Below are positions 1 through 10,863 of a stretch of DNA of 64,000 bases, in pieces. Below the pieces are notes generated by a model. That model was not told where the DNA came from and did not search any database. It saw nothing but the letters and a program-made list of their open reading frames with translations. A program made the translations under genes and the position numbers. The stretch is from Chiridota heheva (taxonomy: Eukaryota > Echinodermata > Holothuroidea > Apodida > Chiridotidae), in assembly GCA_020152595.1 (NCBI GenBank), contig JAIGNY010000302.1, positions 12,501 through 76,500 on the forward strand. Reading direction: 5' to 3'. Positions within the stretch are counted from its first letter, which is position 1. The number at the start of each line of letters is the position of its first letter.

Positions 1-395
1 AGAAGTTGTGTTTCACTTGATCTTTTTGCTCGAAAGCCATGTTGGAGATCGTTAAGATATTATGCTCATCAAGAAATTGTATCACATGTGAGTGGATTAT
101 ATGCTCAAGGATTTTACTACACACGCAGGTAAGAGAGACTGGTCTGTAATTAGGTGAGTCGTGTTTATCACCTTTTTAAAAACGCTATATATGTATGCTT
201 CTTTCCACTTGTTTGGGATAGTACCGTTATCTACAGAGCTTTGGAAAAGATCAGTAAGGATTTCATAAAGGTCTTCCGCATGTGTTTTTAAGAACCATGG
301 TGGTATATGGTCAAGACCTGAGGCTTTGTTTGGGTTTAGGTTTTGCAGTTGCTTTTTGACACCTTCTGGAGTGATTGTTGGTTTATTTTGTTGGT
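1..395 (-). pseudogene. LINE reverse transcriptase N-terminal part, truncated by window edge
   Basis: A continuous minus-strand reading gives LNPNKASGLDHIPPWFL, then IPNKWKEAYIYSVFKKGD, then SPNYRPVSLTCVCSKILE and a helix ending HNIL. These match the fingers of non-LTR reverse transcriptases (NKASGxDxIP, YRPVSL). The catalytic YxDD motif would lie to the left, outside the window. The piece between 395 and 650 contains several stops. Confidence 0.85.
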
Positions 396-652
396 GGTGA
401 GTGGTTTAATTACAGGGATTTGAGAGGTATCTTCTTCCGGAAAACGATGAAAAACTGGTTGTTTAGAATGTTAGCTTTAGTCATAGTACTGTCACTATAA
501 AGTTTACCGTTGTTCATGAGGTCTGACACACCCACGGAATTACTTTTAAGTCTTTTTATGTAGGACCAAAATGCCTTACGGTTTTCAGTTAAGGAATTTT
601 TAAGGACAAATTTCCTAAAGCTTTTATATGTATTTTTCCAGTCATGGATTTG

Positions 653-1842
653 CTATGTTTTCTTAGCTTTCTTGAACAGTTTATGTTTTTCCTTACAGAG
701 ACGGCGTTGGATATGGGTGAACCAAGGTAGATTTAGTTTACTTGAGGTGAATTTGTGAGGTGTGTTTTTTTCAATAATCACTTTAACTTCCTTTTCAAAG
801 AAATTCCATTTTTCATCAAGATTAATGGATGAGCTATTGAATTTATAATAATATCGCAGTTTAAGTTTAGACAGGTCTTCTTTGATGCGTTCTATGTTAG
901 CTTTTTTCCTTAAATAGATTTTACGCTTAGGCAACTTTTTACGAGGGGAGATGTTTAGGGTCAGTTCAACAATATCATGGTCACTTATACCGGGTATGGC
1001 GTTAGCTGAGCTGACAGCTGGTGAGTTGTTAGTAAATACAAGATCAAGAATGTTGTTATCTCTGGTAGGTGACTGCATCATTTGAGTGAGGTTGAATGAA
1101 TCGGCCACTTCAAGCAGCATTTTGGCTGCTTCGGAGGAAGCGTTAGTACCTGAAATAATTTTTTTGGTTCCTGTCAATGTTAGGTTGGTTAAAATCACCA
1201 GAAAGAATAACATTGTTTTTGTCAGCATTTTTTCTTAACTTTTGTAGTGATTTCCTCAACTCAAGAAGGCTAGTAAGGTCATTGTGACTGGGCCTGTAAA
1301 AAGTTCCTTCATACATGCTCTTTTCCTTCTGTCCTTAGGGAACTGGAATTTGGTCCAGATGATCTCACAGTCAGGGTCTAGTTTAGTGAGCTCTAGGTCA
1401 TTTTTTGTTGCCTCTAATATACCACCATAACCATTTGTACTTCTATCTTTGCGAATGACTGTATAGTTTTCGGGAAAAATTCAGAGTTGTTGATTTCAGA
1501 ATTTAGCCAGGTTTCAGTGCCAATAATGACATCTGGGTCTTTGTCTTTTATAAGACTTTTAATGAAGGCTTTCTTGTTTCGAACACTTTGAAAGTTAATA
1601 ACAAGAAATTTTAGAACCTTCCTTTTTACCTTTTTTGGATTAGTTTTCAATTTGACATCGGGATGGTGGTTGGACTCTGAGTCAAGGCCGGAAGAATAAC
1701 TTTGAAGTGCCTTATATGAGTGAGTACAATTGATGGAATTGTTAGTTGAGAAGAAAGAATCGGAGAAGTTCATGAAGTCACAAGTATCACATATCCAGGT
1801 ACAGCTAGAATGCAGGAGGTCGCTGTATTTTGAGTCATCCAT
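653..1842 (-). pseudogene. LINE apurinic-like endonuclease domain, broken into two frames
   Basis: One open stretch (1842-1414) carries the endonuclease start: FLVINFQSVRNKK, then DPDVIIGTETWL with the catalytic Glu of the ETWL motif. Between 1414 and 1228 the frame is lost, though GYGGILEATKNDLELT and the GDFN-like motif can be followed in other frames. The second stretch (1228-653) carries the end of the domain: DLVFTNN and GISDHDIV, with the Asp-His pair of the active site. A lysine-rich linker towards the RT follows. In an intact element this enzyme nicks target DNA for target-primed reverse transcription. Confidence 0.85.
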
Positions 1843-2070
1843 GTTGCAGCACTTCTGAATCTGAATAGGTTAAGTCGGCAAAAATCCTTCTAGAGGACAT
1901 GAACGCCAACACTTAGTGTGGATCCATTGATCACAGTTGTCACACTGCTTTATCAGATCTCCTACACTGGAGTCCACACAGGCCACAAGGAGCCGAACAA
2001 AACCAATCATCGGTTGATGATGCAAGGGTGTTGTAAGCTACATTACTAATGCCTGCACACTTACTTATGC
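1760..2070 (-). pseudogene. LINE PHD-finger region, one and a half fingers, frameshifted
   Basis: The minus strand first gives the second half of a PHD finger (KCAGIS..., ending DWFCSAP). A new finger follows at once, with CGLCG, then CDNCDQWIHTKCW in another frame. Its end is CTWICDTCD near 1790-1760. Cys/His spacing of the type C-x2-C ... C-x2-C-x2-WIH-x2-C ... WxC-x2-C is visible. The fingers are split by at least two frameshifts. In such LINEs the PHD finger precedes the endonuclease; its role in retrotransposition is not well defined. Confidence 0.7.
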
Positions 2071-2090
2071 ACCCAAGAGTCACAGTAAAA

Positions 2091-5000
2091 AAAAAAAATG
2101 TACAAACAAACAAACAAACAAGTTTATCATCTATTAACTTAAATAAAAAATATCGCAATAGACGACGCCGAGATCCCTTTTCTCGATCAAGACTGGAACC
2201 ATTCATGCAGTAAATCAAAAGGCACATTGCTCTGATCTGCGATAACTTTTTTCCCAAACCGAAAGCTACGCCACTGCATGGGCGCTGATTGGATCAATAA
2301 AACGTTTTTGAAATGAGCAATATTTAAAAAGCGGAAATGACGTAATTTTAATTCTAACTCGCCGCGGGAAAATTAACAATTGTGCAGTAGGCCTACATTC
2401 GATCAAACATACATACATTGCGAGGCTGCAACGTAGGACCTACCTATTATATTTACCAGGCCTAGCCTATGTAGCTTGAGCTGGAGAGTGACACTGACAG
2501 ACTGAAATTTTATGCAATTAATTTCCAATGCGTGTCTGACAGAAGGTGTAAAAGGAGAGGATGGAGTGAAAACGCAGTATGAAAGATCCAACACTGAGAG
2601 TGAGACGTGAGTAAGAAGAGTACCAGGTACTAGGACCCATAACAACACACAGGCGTTCCTACTCACAGGTGTTCCTACTCCTAGCATTAATGGATAATGG
2701 CAAGCTAGACTAGGCTAGGCCTAATAATTATAGTGGTTAGGCTACATAAATTGAGCTCACCCAAAATAAATATCCATAGAGGCCCTATCGTTACGGTAAT
2801 AAAAGAAAACACGAATTTTTGTTTTAACGCCTAGCAAATGTTAGTCAGATAAACATCTGACCGTACTGCTATTTAGTATCGCTAGTAGTAATCATGACTG
2901 CGAATATGTATTGCATATAATGTAGGCCTCAGTGCGTAGCATGATGTAGGGCATACAGATGTTATCTCACTAAGCAAATGTAGGCCGATATTAGATACCA
3001 TTGACCCAGTGTAGCCCCATTGGTCAAGATTAAGGAACAACAGGAATGCAGGGCATTCTGCAAATTTAGGCATAGACCTACCGCATACTAATATACTACT
3101 ATGCCCACCACATGGCGCTAGTAGTATGCTATAAATGACTTGTTACTGTTAGTAGGTCTAGGCCTGCAATTATTGTTGATGACCAATTGACTTGAACTAA
3201 GGTTACGTTTTTAGTGGTAGGCCTAGATGTAATTAACATCGATTTAATTTTATCAAGGCCTTGGGCATATTTTTCTAATTTGTGGATTGTTTTTGTTGTA
3301 AATCATGTAGGCCTACCGAGTAATACTATTATTAATGCTGGGTAGGGCCTATTAAAAACAGTCCTAAAAAAAATTAGCATCATATTTCAAGCTATTATTG
3401 AGTTATAGTTGAGGAGATTGTGTCCTGTTACAAATTATCAATAGGTCAACAATCTTCCATTGTAGATAAATTCTTATTCCTGTATGTTATGTATCTGTGC
3501 GAATTTATGCAAAAGGAACTGCTTTATTTAAACGTATCTTTATTCTCATCTGTGCGATCAAGCAAACCCTAATGTTTACCTTTTCCTATACTTCAGCCAT
3601 ATGTCACAAACCCGTTACTTATTTCAAGCCCATTTTCAAAATAATTTTGGCATTCTATCACATAGGCTTACAGCATGAGTGACAGATATTTTTTCAGACT
3701 ATCAAGAAATAAGTTTAATAACAACTGATCTTTAAAAGGTCACTTTTGTAAGGTCATTACCAGTGAGGGCCTATACAGTACGATATACTGTACATCAAAC
3801 TAGATTTTACTCCAAAGTGGTTTGTTTTTACAGCATTATAAACTTTGATATGGATTTGCATGCAAGTTCTGCTAAGTACAGACATAATCACAGAGAATAG
3901 ATGTTTACAAATTTTATAAAATGCAATTCAAATAAAATTTTAATCAAATAAATATCATAAATTTATAAGCTGTGTAAGAGCTTTAACTGAAGTACCTGCA
4001 ATGACCTCAAGCATGTATAGCACTAGGCCTATGACCGACCATAAAGGGATAGTAGGCTCCGCCTTTGAATATCCTGACTTTTCCAACTCTTTCGTGAAAT
4101 CCAACAAAGTAAAATTTAGCCTCATGGCGCATACCAACATGAAAAGTGGGCAGAATTTTCCTACCGAAAGTGGGGCAATGTCAAAAGTTTGGGGGGACAA
4201 AATCACGCTAAGATGCAAAAAAAAATCTTACAAAAGGTTCATATTCGGGAACAGTCGAAGGGAAGGGGGGATGCCTTCCTTTCAATTTCCCTTTCAAATC
4301 CCGCCTGTGTTCATGAACAATGGTGACCGATATGGTTAATATTCTTGTGTACATTCACCATGTGGTATATGTAACGTATTGTTGTCAGATCTTGTTCATA
4401 CTTTCAACATCAAGCTTTGTTATCATTGGTAAGCATGCTAGTTGTTCGATTTCGTGGTGTATGCCTAGGATTCTTTTGAAGCTTGGACGTTCACAGTGTT
4501 TTCTTACCGGCGCTAAATTTACTGGCTTAATTGTCAAACTTCTTGCATTGGTACTGTACTGCTCAGTATCCCTTTAATGAAATTTTCATCCTTTTTGAGA
4601 TATGGTTTCCATACCTGAACTCTGTAGTGTACTATTGATTTCAAAAATGATTTATGGAAACTGATGATAATTTTTCTGTTGTGTAAGAACCTTTTAATTA
4701 TTTCCATCACTTTTGCTTGTCTTGAGTAGTGCTAAAATTAACTTTTACAGTAGGCCTCTTTCTTCTTTTTTGTTGTTGAAAGTAGTTTGATCATTTATCA
4801 CATCCCTTAGGTAGGGATTATTTAACAATTTTTTTATCCACAGCAATAGCTTTCCTTCTACACTGTAAGCCTCTACCTTTATACTGAGTAGCACAAGATC
4901 AAAAGCTCATATCCAAATAACGAACATCCACTTGTTCATTATAATCAATTTTACTTTTCAGGTGATTTCACTATTCCAAAAGATTTGTTACACGTGATTG

Positions 5001-5283
5001 TTTCCTTCTAAAGCCGTATTAACTGTTTCCAATCAACGTGGTATTCTATGAATTATCTGTTATTTTATTTTTTATTTCTAACATCTCTGAAAATTTACCA
5101 GGTACTGATGCAGGGTGTGATAAATGAATATGAAAGTAATTTGTCCACCCACCAGTGATTCTTGACATTAGTTTGTTTATCTTCAAAATTTCTGAGCTTC
5201 ATACAAGTATTAAAGTAACTGCTTTGTCAATATCTCTTTTCTGCTTTGTCTGTTTGATTGTCTTTTCTCTTTTGACTCCAGCT
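2091..5283. other. Unassigned AT-rich region with many TAGGCCTA-type palindromes
   Basis: No gene or repeat family was recognised. The interval has many TAGGCCTA or near variants (for example near 2391, 2457, 2711, 3220, 3308, 4023 and 4751), an A-run with (CAAA)n at 2088-2122, and a purine-rich patch near 4250-4270. Short open frames up to about 110 codons exist (2403-2687, 4001-4339, 4320-4577). They lack recognisable domains, and the two around 4000-4300 overlap on opposite strands. They look like chance frames. Confidence 0.5.
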
Positions 5284-5989
5284 TCTTTGTATTTGGTATT
5301 TTACTGGTCACTATAAACTGAAAATCATAAAGCTGTTATTTCTACAGTCTCGTACTCTATCCTTTGCCAGTGCATCTTTTTTTTGCTTTGAATACTAAGA
5401 CTGTGCCTTGGCAGTAAACGAGTGACCCTAATGGCAAGTTTGTCTCAACTAGCATTGAAATAAATTAACCAACAGTTAAAGTTGGTGTGATTAGCTCTGT
5501 TTATCTTTCTTGCTTGGCATAAGTCAACTAAATTCAACTTCTTCTTACTATATTACTCTTCCTCATTCACACTTGAAGATTATTTCAGAGCCGTGGATGA
5601 ACATGAACTGTAAAGCTCATTAACTTCCATGTTCAACCTTTTCGTTTCCATACAGCCTTTTCATGTCACCTTTAATATATTTTAAATGTAGAAGACACAT
5701 GTTCTTTGATATTTCAGACTGCAGCTCTGGTGTGACTTAATACCAATGAACATTTGAATACATCTCAGGATAAATCATTCCTTAGGTTCCATTGTGTATG
5801 GATTGTTTTGTGAGACGATTTGTGTTTCTTAAGCAAACTGCAATGAACTATTAACTTTTAGTGCTACAAGTACTATTCAGAATTTGCATATGTCTGACAA
5901 AATAAGAAACCTATTTTGACATAAGATACCGTAGCTTCAAAAACATGTCATCTGAATGGATCACAGTTTACTTCCTTAAGTAATCCTGC

Positions 5990-6218
5990 TCATGGTCAAA
6001 ACAGGCTTGTTCATAGCAATACCGTACTTGCTTGTGGTAAAAGCAGACTTGCTCATGGTACAAAACAGGCTTGCTCATAACAATACCGTACTTGCTTGTG
6101 GTAAAAGCAGACTTGCTCATGGTACAAAACAGGCTTGCTCATAACAATACAGTACTTGCTTGTGGTAAAAGCAGACTTGCTCATGGTACAAAACAGGCTT
6201 GCTCATAACAATACAGTA
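5990..6218 (+). repeat. 21-bp minisatellite, first short array
   Basis: About ten units of a 21-bp repeat that comes in three types: GCTTGCTCATAACAATACAG-like, ACTTGCTTGTGGTAAAAGCA-like, and ACTTGCTCATGG followed by TACAAAAC or AAAA. The three types alternate in a 63-bp higher-order unit. The array lies between copies 1 and 2 of the tandem duplication. Confidence 0.9.
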
Positions 6219-6915
6219 TTCTTTGTATTTGGTATTTTACTGGTCACTATAAACTGAAAATCATAAAGCTGTTATTTCTACAGTCTCGTACTCTATCCTT
6301 TGCCAGTGCATCTTTTTTTTGCTTTGAATACTAAGACTGTGCCTTGGCAGTAAATGAGTGACCCTAATGGCAAGTTTGTCTCAACTAGCATTGAAATGAA
6401 TTAACCAACAGTTAAAGTTGGTGTGATTAGCTCTGTTTATCTTTCTTGCTTGGCATAAGTCAACTAAATTCAACTTCCTCTTACTATATTACTCTTCCTC
6501 ATTCACACTTGAAGATTATTTCAGAGCCGTGGATGAACATAAACTGTAAAGCTCATTAACTTCCATGTTCAATCTTTTCGTTTCCATACAGCCTTTTCAT
6601 GTCACCTTTAATATATTTTAAATGTAGAAGACACATGTTCTTTGATATTTCAGACTGCAGCTCTGGTGTGACTTAATACCAATGAACATTTGTATACATC
6701 TCAGGATAAATCATTCCTTAGGTTCCATTGTGTATGGATTGTTTTGTAAGACGATTTGTGTTTCTTAAGCAAACTGCAATGAACTATTAACTATTAGTGC
6801 TACAAGTACTATTCAGAATTTGCATATGTCTGACAAAATAAGAAACCTATTTTGACATAAGATACTGTAGCTTCAAAAACATGTCATCTGAATGGATCAC
6901 AGTTTACTTCCTTAA

Positions 6916-7984
6916 CCCTTACTCTACCAGGGCTTTAAAAATAGCGACCCCAATTTTCGTAACTTTTTTTTCATATGCATTTTTGACAACTTTCCTTTCA
7001 TTTTCTTTCGTTACAAGTTTGATTGGAATAGATGCTAAGATATTTATCTTTTGAGTAATTAAAACCAATTTAGGAAATATTGGACAAAATTATGCAAATT
7101 AAGCAATTTTTGGCTAAATTTGGTCAACAAATGATCAATCTTTGCAGAAGTATAACTTCTTGTCAGTATTAAAAACAGAGATTTGTGTTACATATTTAGA
7201 TTGTTTTTGAAATTTTCTTTCCAATGATACTAATCTATAATTTTTAGAAAGAAAGAAAAGATAAAAACACATCAAAAATGATAAAAGTCAAACGTCCCCT
7301 GAAAGCTGCAGCAGAAAAAAATTACGCAGTGGTCACGGCGAGACTCGAACCCGGAGCGCCCGCACGCTAGTAGCGTACATTTCCTCTGCGCCACGTGGTC
7401 GTTCAAATTGGAGAGGTGTAATTTTGTTCTTATAGGATAGGTTCTAAATAGAGGGGGGTATGCCTTTATTTATATATCAAATGAAAGGAAATTTTAAGCG
7501 CTTTCGAACGGCGGTTCAACAAAGCATGCGTGATGTAAGGTTTGGGTTACACGATTTTTTGAAAAAAACGGGTCAAAAATGACAGAAATTCATGAAATTT
7601 TGAAGAAATTTCTCCAGAACAAGAGATTGGACGTAGGGATTATAAAAATTATACCACAAACCAATACTATCATGTCTTAGGACTTGCGTGTTTGATTTTG
7701 AAGCAAAAATGTGATCTTGAAATTATCGTAAGATGTAAAAGAGAAAAATAAAAATATTGAATTTTTTTTAGCAATTATTGAGTTTTACCCTTTTTCGATG
7801 TATCTTTAAAAAAAATTATGTAATATGACCTTTATAAAAAAGTATCATTTTGTGAAAGAAATATCCGAGTACTTTAAAATTATACCAAGATTACTCTTAT
7901 AGGACTGTGGTAAAGTTCCGATTTTATTTTTTGAAAAAAGTGGTTTGAAAACGGCGATACTATCGCCGTGTGGTAGAGTAAGGG
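6916..7984. mobile_element. piggyBac-like non-autonomous DNA transposon (MITE-like), 1,069 bp
   Basis: The ends are perfect 14-bp inverted repeats, CCCTTACTCTACCA at 6916-6929 and its reverse complement at 7971-7984. They are flanked by TTAA at 6912-6915 and 7985-7988. The paralogous copies of the host segment (around 5977 and 8795) show the empty site with a single TTAA. TTAA duplication with CCC termini is the hallmark of piggyBac. No transposase frame is present, so movement would depend on a transposase elsewhere. Just inside the right end is a 19-bp palindrome (7951-7969), possibly a subterminal binding site. A tRNA-like segment lies within (7331-7400). Confidence 0.9.
7331..7400 (-). 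pseudogene. tRNA-like sequence inside the piggyBac-like element
   Basis: The minus strand has a pol III A-box-like TGGCGCAGAGG (7383-7393) and a good B box GGTTCGAGTCT (7341-7351). A 5-bp anticodon-type stem closes a 7-nt loop (CTACTAG), which would give anticodon ACT. The acceptor stem pairs at five of seven positions. The D stem is weak and no encoded CCA or downstream T-run was seen. It is probably a captured tRNA or tRNA-SINE relic rather than a working tRNA. Confidence 0.6.
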
Positions 7985-7988
7985 TTAA

Positions 7989-8100
7989 GTAATCCAGCTC
8001 ATGGTCAAAACAGGCTTGTTCATAGCAATAACCGTACTTGCTTGTGGTAAAAGCAGACTTGCTCATGGTACAAAACAGGCTTGCTCATAACAATACAGTA
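7989..8100 (+). repeat. 21-bp minisatellite, second short array
   Basis: About four to five units of the same 21-bp family that follows copy 1, here following copy 2 after the piggyBac-like insertion. It is shorter than the first array (about 110 bp against about 230 bp), so unit number changed after duplication. Confidence 0.85.
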
Positions 8101-8808
8101 TTCTTTGTATTTGGTATTTTACTGGTCACTATAAACTGAAAATCATAAAGCTGTTATTTCTACAGTCTCGTACTCTATCCTTTGCCAGTGCATCTTTTTT
8201 TTGCTTTGAATACTAAGACTGTGCCTTGGCAGTAAATGAGTGACCCCAATGGCAAGTTTGTCTCAACTAGCATTGAAATAAATTAACCAACAGTTAAAGT
8301 TGGTGTGATTAGCTCTGTTTATCTTTCTTGCTTGGCATAAGTCAACTAAATTCAACTTCCTCTTACTATATTACTCTTCCTCATTCACACTTGAAGATTA
8401 TTTCAGAGCCATGGATGAACATGAACTGTAAAGCTCATTAACTTCCATGTTCAACCTTTTCGTTTCCATACAGCCTTTTCATGTCACCTTTAATATATTT
8501 TAAATGTAGAAGACACATGTTCTTTGATATTTCAGACTGCAGCTCTGGTGTGACTTAATACCAATGAACATTTGAATACATCTCAGGATAAATCATTCCT
8601 TAGGTTCCATTGTGTATGGATTGTTTTGTGAGACGATTTGTGTTTCTTAAGCAAACTGCAATGAACTATTAACTATTAGTGCTACAAGTACTATTCAGAA
8701 TTTGCATATGTCTGACAAAATAAGAAACCTATTTTGACATAAGATACCGTAGCTTCAAAAACATGTCATCTGAATGGATCACAGTTTACTTCCTTAAGTA
8801 ATCCTGCT

Positions 8809-9712
8809 CATGGTCAAAACAGGCTTGTTCATAGCAATACCGTACTTGCTTGTGGTAAAAGCAGACTTGCTCATGGTACAAAACAGGCTTGCTCATAACA
8901 ATACAGTACTTGCTTGTGGTAAAAGCAGACTTGCTCATGGTAAAAACAGGCTTGCTCATAACAATACAGTACTTGCTTGTGGTAAAAGCAGACTTGCTCA
9001 TGGTAAAAACAGGCTTGCTCATAACAATACAGTACTTGCTTGTTGGATAAGCAGACTTGCTCATGGTAAAAGCAGGCTTGCTCATAACAATACAGTACTT
9101 GCTTGTGGTAAAAGCAGACTTGCTTATGGTAAAAACAGGCTTGCTCATAGCAATGCAGTACTTGCTTGTGGTAAAAGCAGACTTGCTCTTGGTAAAAACA
9201 GACTTGCTTATAACAATACAGTACTTGCTTGTGGTAAAAGCAGACTTGCTCATGGTAAAAGCAGACTTGCTCATAGCAATACAGTACGTGCTTGTGGTAA
9301 AAACAGACTTGCTCATAGCAATACAGTACTTGCTTGTAATAAACGCAGACTTGCTAATGGTAAAAGCAGACTTGCACATAGCAATACAGTACTTGCTTGC
9401 GGTAAAAACAGACTTTCTCATAGCAATACAGTATTTGCTTGTGGTAAAAGCAGACTTGCTTATTGTGGTAAAAGCAGACTTGCTTATTGTGGTAAAAGCA
9501 GACTTGCTCATGGTAAAAGCAGACTTGCTCCTAACAATACAGTACTTGCTTGTGGTAAAAACAGGCTAGCTCATAGCAATACAGTACTTGCTTGTGGTAA
9601 AAGCAGACTTGCTCATGGTAAAAGCAGACTTGCTTATAACCATACAGTATTGCTTGTGGTAAAAGCTGACTTGCTCATAGCAATACAGTACTTGCTTGTG
9701 GTAAAAGCAGAC
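8809..9712 (+). repeat. 21-bp minisatellite, long heterogeneous array with 63-bp higher-order pattern
   Basis: About 43 units. Types ending in ...GGTAAAAGCAG alternate with types ending in ...CAATACAGT, often in groups of three (63 bp). Some units are altered, such as TTATTGTGG near 9455-9490. Because 21 is a multiple of three, stop-free frames run through the array on both strands (8810-9763 plus, 9511-8786 minus). They contain only 7-residue repeats and are not credible genes. Confidence 0.92.
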
Positions 9713-10166
9713 ATGATCGTTGTTGTTACCAACTTTTGCATTCATGTCACCTGTCACAATTAGCATGTCTTGTCTATGCACTTGGTCTTACATTTTTTGT
9801 AGCTTGGTGTAAAATTCACCCTTGGTCTCTTTTGCATTTTTCTGTGGGTGCATACACATGAACCATCATCATCTTGATGTGTTTGGACATTAACAATTCT
9901 TTCATTTACTGGTTGCCAGTCAATGAGTGCGCCTTCTGCCTCCTTGGAAATCATAATTGCAACCCCTTGCCTGTGGTTGTCACCAACTCTTCCAGAGTAG
10001 AGCACAGTTTCACCACTTGCAAGTCTCATCTTTTCTTGTCTTGTCAAGTGACTCTCACTGATTTCCATGATTTGTGTCTTTTAATTCATCTCCTTTGCTT
10101 CTTGGGCTATGTTTCCACTTTGGTACAAAATCCTCACATGCCAATTCCTAATTATCTTCATTTTCG
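9706..10166 (-). pseudogene. LINE endonuclease fragment (RTE/CFDP2-like) inside the minisatellite
   Basis: On the minus strand the frame gives WHVRILYQSGNIAQEAKEM, a stop, then LTRQEKMRLASGETVLYSGR, GVAIMISKEAE and LIDWQPVNERI. After a decayed stretch it ends with MLIVTGDMNAKVGNNND. The GDMNAKVG motif with Asp/Asn is the catalytic core of APE-type endonucleases in RTE-like LINEs. Only the endonuclease is present; no RT and no 3' tail follow. Both ends abut 21-bp repeats, so the piece was not placed by an ordinary single retrotransposition event. Confidence 0.8.
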
Positions 10167-10167
10167 G

Positions 10168-10863
10168 ATGAGAAGTAGCCTTGCTCATGGCAGAAGTAGA
10201 CTTGCTCATGGCAGAAGTAGGCTTGCTCATGGCAGAAGTAGACTTGCTCATGGCAGAAGTAGGCTTGCTCATGGCAGAAGTAGACTTGCTCATGGCAGAA
10301 GTAGACTTGCTCATGGCAGAAGTAGACTTGCACATGGCAGAAGTAGACTTGCTCATGGCAGAAGTAGACTTGCTCATGGCAGAAGTAGGCTTGCTCATGG
10401 CAGAAGTAGACTTGCACATGGCAGAAGTAGACTTGCTCATGGCAGAAGTAGACTTGCACATGGCAGAAGTAGACTTGCTCATGGCAGAAGTAGACTTGCT
10501 CATGGCAGAAGTAGACTTGCTCATGGTAGAAGTAGACTTGCTCATGGCAGTAGTAGACTTGCCCATGGCAGAAGTAGCCTTGCTTATGGCAGAAGTAGAC
10601 TTGCACATGGCAGAAGTAGACTTGCTCATGGCAGAAGTAGACTTGCTCATGGCAGAAGTAGACTTGCTCATGGCAGAAGTAGACTTGCTCATGGCAGAAG
10701 TAGACTTGCTCATGGCAGAAGTAGACTTGCTCATGGCAGAAGTAGACTTGCTCATGGCAGAAGTAGACTTGCTCATGGCAGAAGTAGACTTGCTCATGGC
10801 AGAAGTAGACTTGCTCATGGTAGAAGTAGACTTGTTCAAGGTAGAAATAGACTTGCTCATGGT
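10168..10863 (+). repeat. 21-bp minisatellite, homogeneous array (~33 units)
   Basis: Near-identical 21-bp units built on ACTTGCTCATGGCAGAAGTA plus G. They differ from the 8.8-9.7 kb family at about three positions (GGCAGAAGTAG against GGTAAAAGCAG). Low divergence implies recent amplification or strong homogenisation. Open frames cross it in at least two plus frames (SRLAHGR and MAEVDLL repeats) and two minus frames (MSKSTSA and HEQVYFC repeats). I treat these as repeat artefacts. Four open frames at once argues against selection on any one. Confidence 0.95.

Larger units (their letters stand above)
1..2090 (-). mobile_element. Decayed PHD-EN-RT non-LTR retrotransposon (LINE), runs off left edge
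   Basis: Read on the minus strand the order is PHD-type zinc finger(s) (~2070-1760), an APE-type endonuclease (1700-1020) and the start of a reverse transcriptase (~390-1) that continues outside the window. This is the usual architecture of CR1/Jockey-type LINEs with a PHD finger. Several frameshifts and stops separate the domains, so the copy is dead. The 5' limit is not sharp; an A-run followed by (CAAA)n at 2088-2122 lies just beyond the last recognisable finger. The clade is uncertain because only the fingers part of the RT is present. Confidence 0.85.
5284..8808 (+). repeat. Three-copy direct tandem duplication of a ~700-bp segment
   Basis: The same segment, starting TTCTTTGTATTTGGTATTTT and ending in CTTCCTTAAGTAATCC, occurs at 5284-5985, 6219-6915 (ending at an inserted element) and 8101-8808. 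The copies differ by scattered substitutions, such as aacgagtgacc versus aatgagtgacc near the start. Between copies lies the 21-bp minisatellite, so the duplicated unit is 'segment plus minisatellite'. This is the pattern expected of unequal crossing-over primed by the minisatellite. No protein is recognisable in the segment. Confidence 0.9.
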
